Of a stretch of DNA of 64,000 bases, positions 61,985-64,000 are shown one piece after another (position 1 is the stretch's first letter; every line of letters starts with the position of its first letter). The notes below the pieces were generated by a model. The model did no database searches. It was not told the DNA's origin and was given only the letters and a program-made list of their open reading frames with translations. The stretch is from Candidatus Woesearchaeota archaeon. Lineage in GTDB: Archaea; Nanobdellota; Nanobdellia; Woesearchaeales; JACJVV01. The stretch is taken from positions 186,001 to 250,000 of the forward strand of contig JACJVV010000001.1 of the NCBI GenBank assembly GCA_020637495.1. Reading direction: 5' to 3'. The position numbers were made by a program, and so were the translations under genes.

Positions 61985-63991
61985 ATGGAAGTACAGACCC
62001 AAATAAGAGTTCTGCAGGAGTTTCTAGAGAGACATTACCATTCTAAGCTTCTTGATGCAATAAGCAAAGGGGATAGATCATTGAAAATTAATTTTGCACT
62101 CCTGGCAAAATTCAACCCTGAGATTGCGGATATACTTCTTGATCAGCCTGAAGAAACCTTAAAAGCATTAGAGATTGCTGTAGAACAGTTCGACCTTCCA
62201 AACCAGATAAAGAACTTCACCATCAGGATAGATAATCTTCCTCGTACGCAAAGAGTTCTTTTGAGAGATATAAGAAGTGAACACCTCGGTAAATTCCTAT
62301 GGTTCGAGGGTGTAGTAAGGCAGAAGAGCGACGTAAGGCCACAAGTGACTGCCGCAAGATTTGAATGTCCTAGTTGCGGTAACATCATACCTGTATTGCA
62401 ATTGGATAAGCAATTCAAAGAACCCAGCAAATGCGGATGTGGAAGAAAAGGAAAATTCAATCTCCTTTCTAAGGAATTAATTGATGCTCAGCACCTTAAA
62501 TTAGAAGAATTAAGCGAAGACCTCGAGGGAGGAGACCAGCCAAAAAGAATGAACATATTCCTAAAGAATGATTTGGTCTCACCTATCAATGAAAAGAAAA
62601 CAAGTCCTGGTAGTGCAATAAAGGTTATGGGTGTCGTCAAAGAAGTCCCTGTAATAATGAGGACTGGATCAAAAAGCACGGTGTTTGATCTATTGATAGA
62701 GGCCAATAATATCGAAGCAATACAAGAAGATTATACTGATATAAAGATCTCAAAAGAAGATATCAAGAAGATAAAAGAAATAGGGAGGGATCCAAATCTC
62801 TACCAAAAGATGATATCTTCTGTAGCTCCAAGCATATATGGCCATGAGCTGATAAAAGAGGCATTAGTGCTCCAATTAATGGGTGGCGTAAGGAAGCAAA
62901 GAAAAGATGGAGTAACAACTAGAGGGGATATTCATGTATTATTAGTAGGGGACCCTGGAAGCGGTAAATCACAGATGATAAGACGTGTACAGAAAGTAGC
63001 TCCAAAAGGAAAGTATGTCTCAGGAAAAGGGGCTTCAGGAGCAGGTCTCACTGCATCTGTCGTAAAGGATGAATTCCTGCAAGACTGGGCTCTTGAGGCT
63101 GGAGCATTAGTGCTCGCAAATAAAGGTATGTGCTGCATAGATGAACTTGACAAGATGTCAAGAGACGATACTAGCGCGATGCACGAAGCATTAGAGCAGC
63201 AGACAGTCACTATATCAAAGGCGAACATTCAGGCAACATTAAGGTCAGAAACAACTGTCTTGGCTGCAGCAAACCCCAAATTCGGAAGATTCGATCCTTA
63301 TAGCACAATAGCTGAGCAGATAAATCTTCCCGTCACACTGATCAACAGATTTGATTTAATTTTTCCAGTAAGGGATATGCCTGATGAGAAGAAAGATTCA
63401 CAGCTCGCATCATTCATATTAAAAGTTCACCAGAATCTGAGTGTTGCAGAATCACCTTTAGATACTGAATTCCTAAGAAAATATGTAGCCTATGTTAGAC
63501 AAAATGTGTTCCCTAACCTGACTGATTCAGCAATTGAAGAGCTGAAGAAATATTATCTGCAGATGAGAAATTCTGGAAATTCAAAAAGCGTGCCTATCAC
63601 AGCAAGACAGTTGGAGGGCCTTGTAAGATTAGCTGAAGCAAATGCCCGTCTACGGCTAGCTGATAAGATAACAAGGACTGATGCACAAAAAGCAGTAAAT
63701 CTTGTGCATCATTGCCTAAAACTTATCGCATTTGATGAAGAGACAGGAACTTTTGATGTAGATAGAATCGCAACAGATACACCTGGTTCACAGAGAAACA
63801 AGATATTGACAATAAAAGAAATAATAAATGATCTTGAAGGGAAGATTGGGAAAACAATACCAATGGATGATATAGAAGAGATGGCAAGAGAGAAAGGCCT
63901 CAATGATGAGGATATAACAGAAGTCGTCGACAAATTAAAGAGAAGCGGTGATATCTTTGAACCAAAAAGAGGTTTTATTCAAAAGATTTAA
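61985..63991 (+). CDS. mcm: Replicative MCM helicase
   Basis: Ring helicase that unwinds DNA at forks. The 668-residue protein has an N-terminal domain with zinc Cys (ECPSCGN and KCGCGRKG), the Walker A GDPGSGKSQ, Walker B CCIDELDKM, the sensor-1 AAANPKFGRFDPY and the arginine-finger region around INRFDLIFPVRDMPDEKKD. A C-terminal winged helix ends the protein. Close to the TBP gene but with its own ribosome-binding site. Complete; it stops nine bases before the window ends. Confidence 0.97.
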   Translation: MEVQTQIRVLQEFLERHYHSKLLDAISKGDRSLKINFALLAKFNPEIADILLDQPEETLKALEIAVEQFDLPNQIKNFTIRIDNLPRTQRVLLRDIRSEHLGKFLWFEGVVRQKSDVRPQVTAARFECPSCGNIIPVLQLDKQFKEPSKCGCGRKGKFNLLSKELIDAQHLKLEELSEDLEGGDQPKRMNIFLKNDLVSPINEKKTSPGSAIKVMGVVKEVPVIMRTGSKSTVFDLLIEANNIEAIQEDYTDIKISKEDIKKIKEIGRDPNLYQKMISSVAPSIYGHELIKEALVLQLMGGVRKQRKDGVTTRGDIHVLLVGDPGSGKSQMIRRVQKVAPKGKYVSGKGASGAGLTASVVKDEFLQDWALEAGALVLANKGMCCIDELDKMSRDDTSAMHEALEQQTVTISKANIQATLRSETTVLAAANPKFGRFDPYSTIAEQINLPVTLINRFDLIFPVRDMPDEKKDSQLASFILKVHQNLSVAESPLDTEFLRKYVAYVRQNVFPNLTDSAIEELKKYYLQMRNSGNSKSVPITARQLEGLVRLAEANARLRLADKITRTDAQKAVNLVHHCLKLIAFDEETGTFDVDRIATDTPGSQRNKILTIKEIINDLEGKIGKTIPMDDIEEMAREKGLNDEDITEVVDKLKRSGDIFEPKRGFIQKI

Positions 63992-64000
63992 AATTTCATC

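Noticed and set aside
1..64000. CRISPR arrays, insertion sequences, att sites
   Set aside because: No regularly spaced repeats, transposase motifs or terminal inverted repeats were seen; a computed repeat search would settle this.

Overview
The window is a gene-dense, AT-rich stretch of an archaeal chromosome. TATA-binding protein, MCM helicase, a histone-fold protein, FEN1, Hjc, Mre11, tRNA-splicing endonuclease, archaeal PheRS, NAC, Sec61-beta and split SecD/SecF are archaeal. They sit beside genes more typical of bacteria: GyrA, ScpB, GatCAB, a bacterial-type AspRS with a GAD insert, and a three-gene proton-translocating transhydrogenase. Many genes have a TATA box about 25 bp before the ATG and no leader. 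This mix resembles DPANN archaea of the Woesearchaeota/Pacearchaeota kind. That placement is inferred from gene content only. No mobile element, CRISPR array or tRNA gene was seen.

Layout. 0.2-5 kb: aspS and the pntAA-pntAB-pntB operon. 5-26.8 kb: a large surface-glycan locus. It holds a DPM-like glycosyltransferase, an STT3-like membrane protein, a sugar nucleotidyltransferase, a flippase, GT-B glycosyltransferases, a UDP-galactopyranose-mutase-like protein, a probable complete NDP-heptose pathway, a UDP-HexNAc dehydrogenase, a methyltransferase, a DegT aminotransferase, a TPP-dependent E1 alpha/beta pair and a CapD-type dehydratase. A lone 5S rRNA gene lies inside the locus on the minus strand. 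26.9-32.5 kb: a small secreted protein, then a coupled pair of unknown gene plus scpB, a zinc-ribbon protein and gyrA. 32.5-35.6 kb: a THUMP-type methyltransferase and a membrane protein with an apparent phosphotransferase (kinase) domain. 35.6-40 kb: gatC-gatA-GNAT-gatB-EamA. 40-43 kb: a TrmB regulator, two small unknown genes, mre11 and a Nudix gene. 43-47 kb: secD, secF, NAC, secG (Sec61-beta) and the RNase P RNA. 47-55 kb: a wHTH plus membrane-protein pair, a 35-residue protein, hjc, histone, HAD, RNase Z, endA, unknowns, FEN1 and a Trm5-like enzyme. 55-58.4 kb: pheT and pheS. 58.4-64 kb: a second TrmB regulator, a membrane/coiled-coil pair, TBP and MCM.

How it fits together. The glycan locus could make activated heptose, an aminated 4,6-dehydro sugar and a hexuronate-type sugar, assemble them on a lipid, flip the product and perhaps transfer it to protein. 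AspRS plus GatCAB points to transamidation as a route to amide aminoacyl-tRNA. The sec/NAC/rnpB block groups protein-export genes. The most novel items are the heptose pathway with a rearranged nucleotidyltransferase-phosphatase fusion, the membrane kinase-like protein, and several candidate regulatory palindromes.
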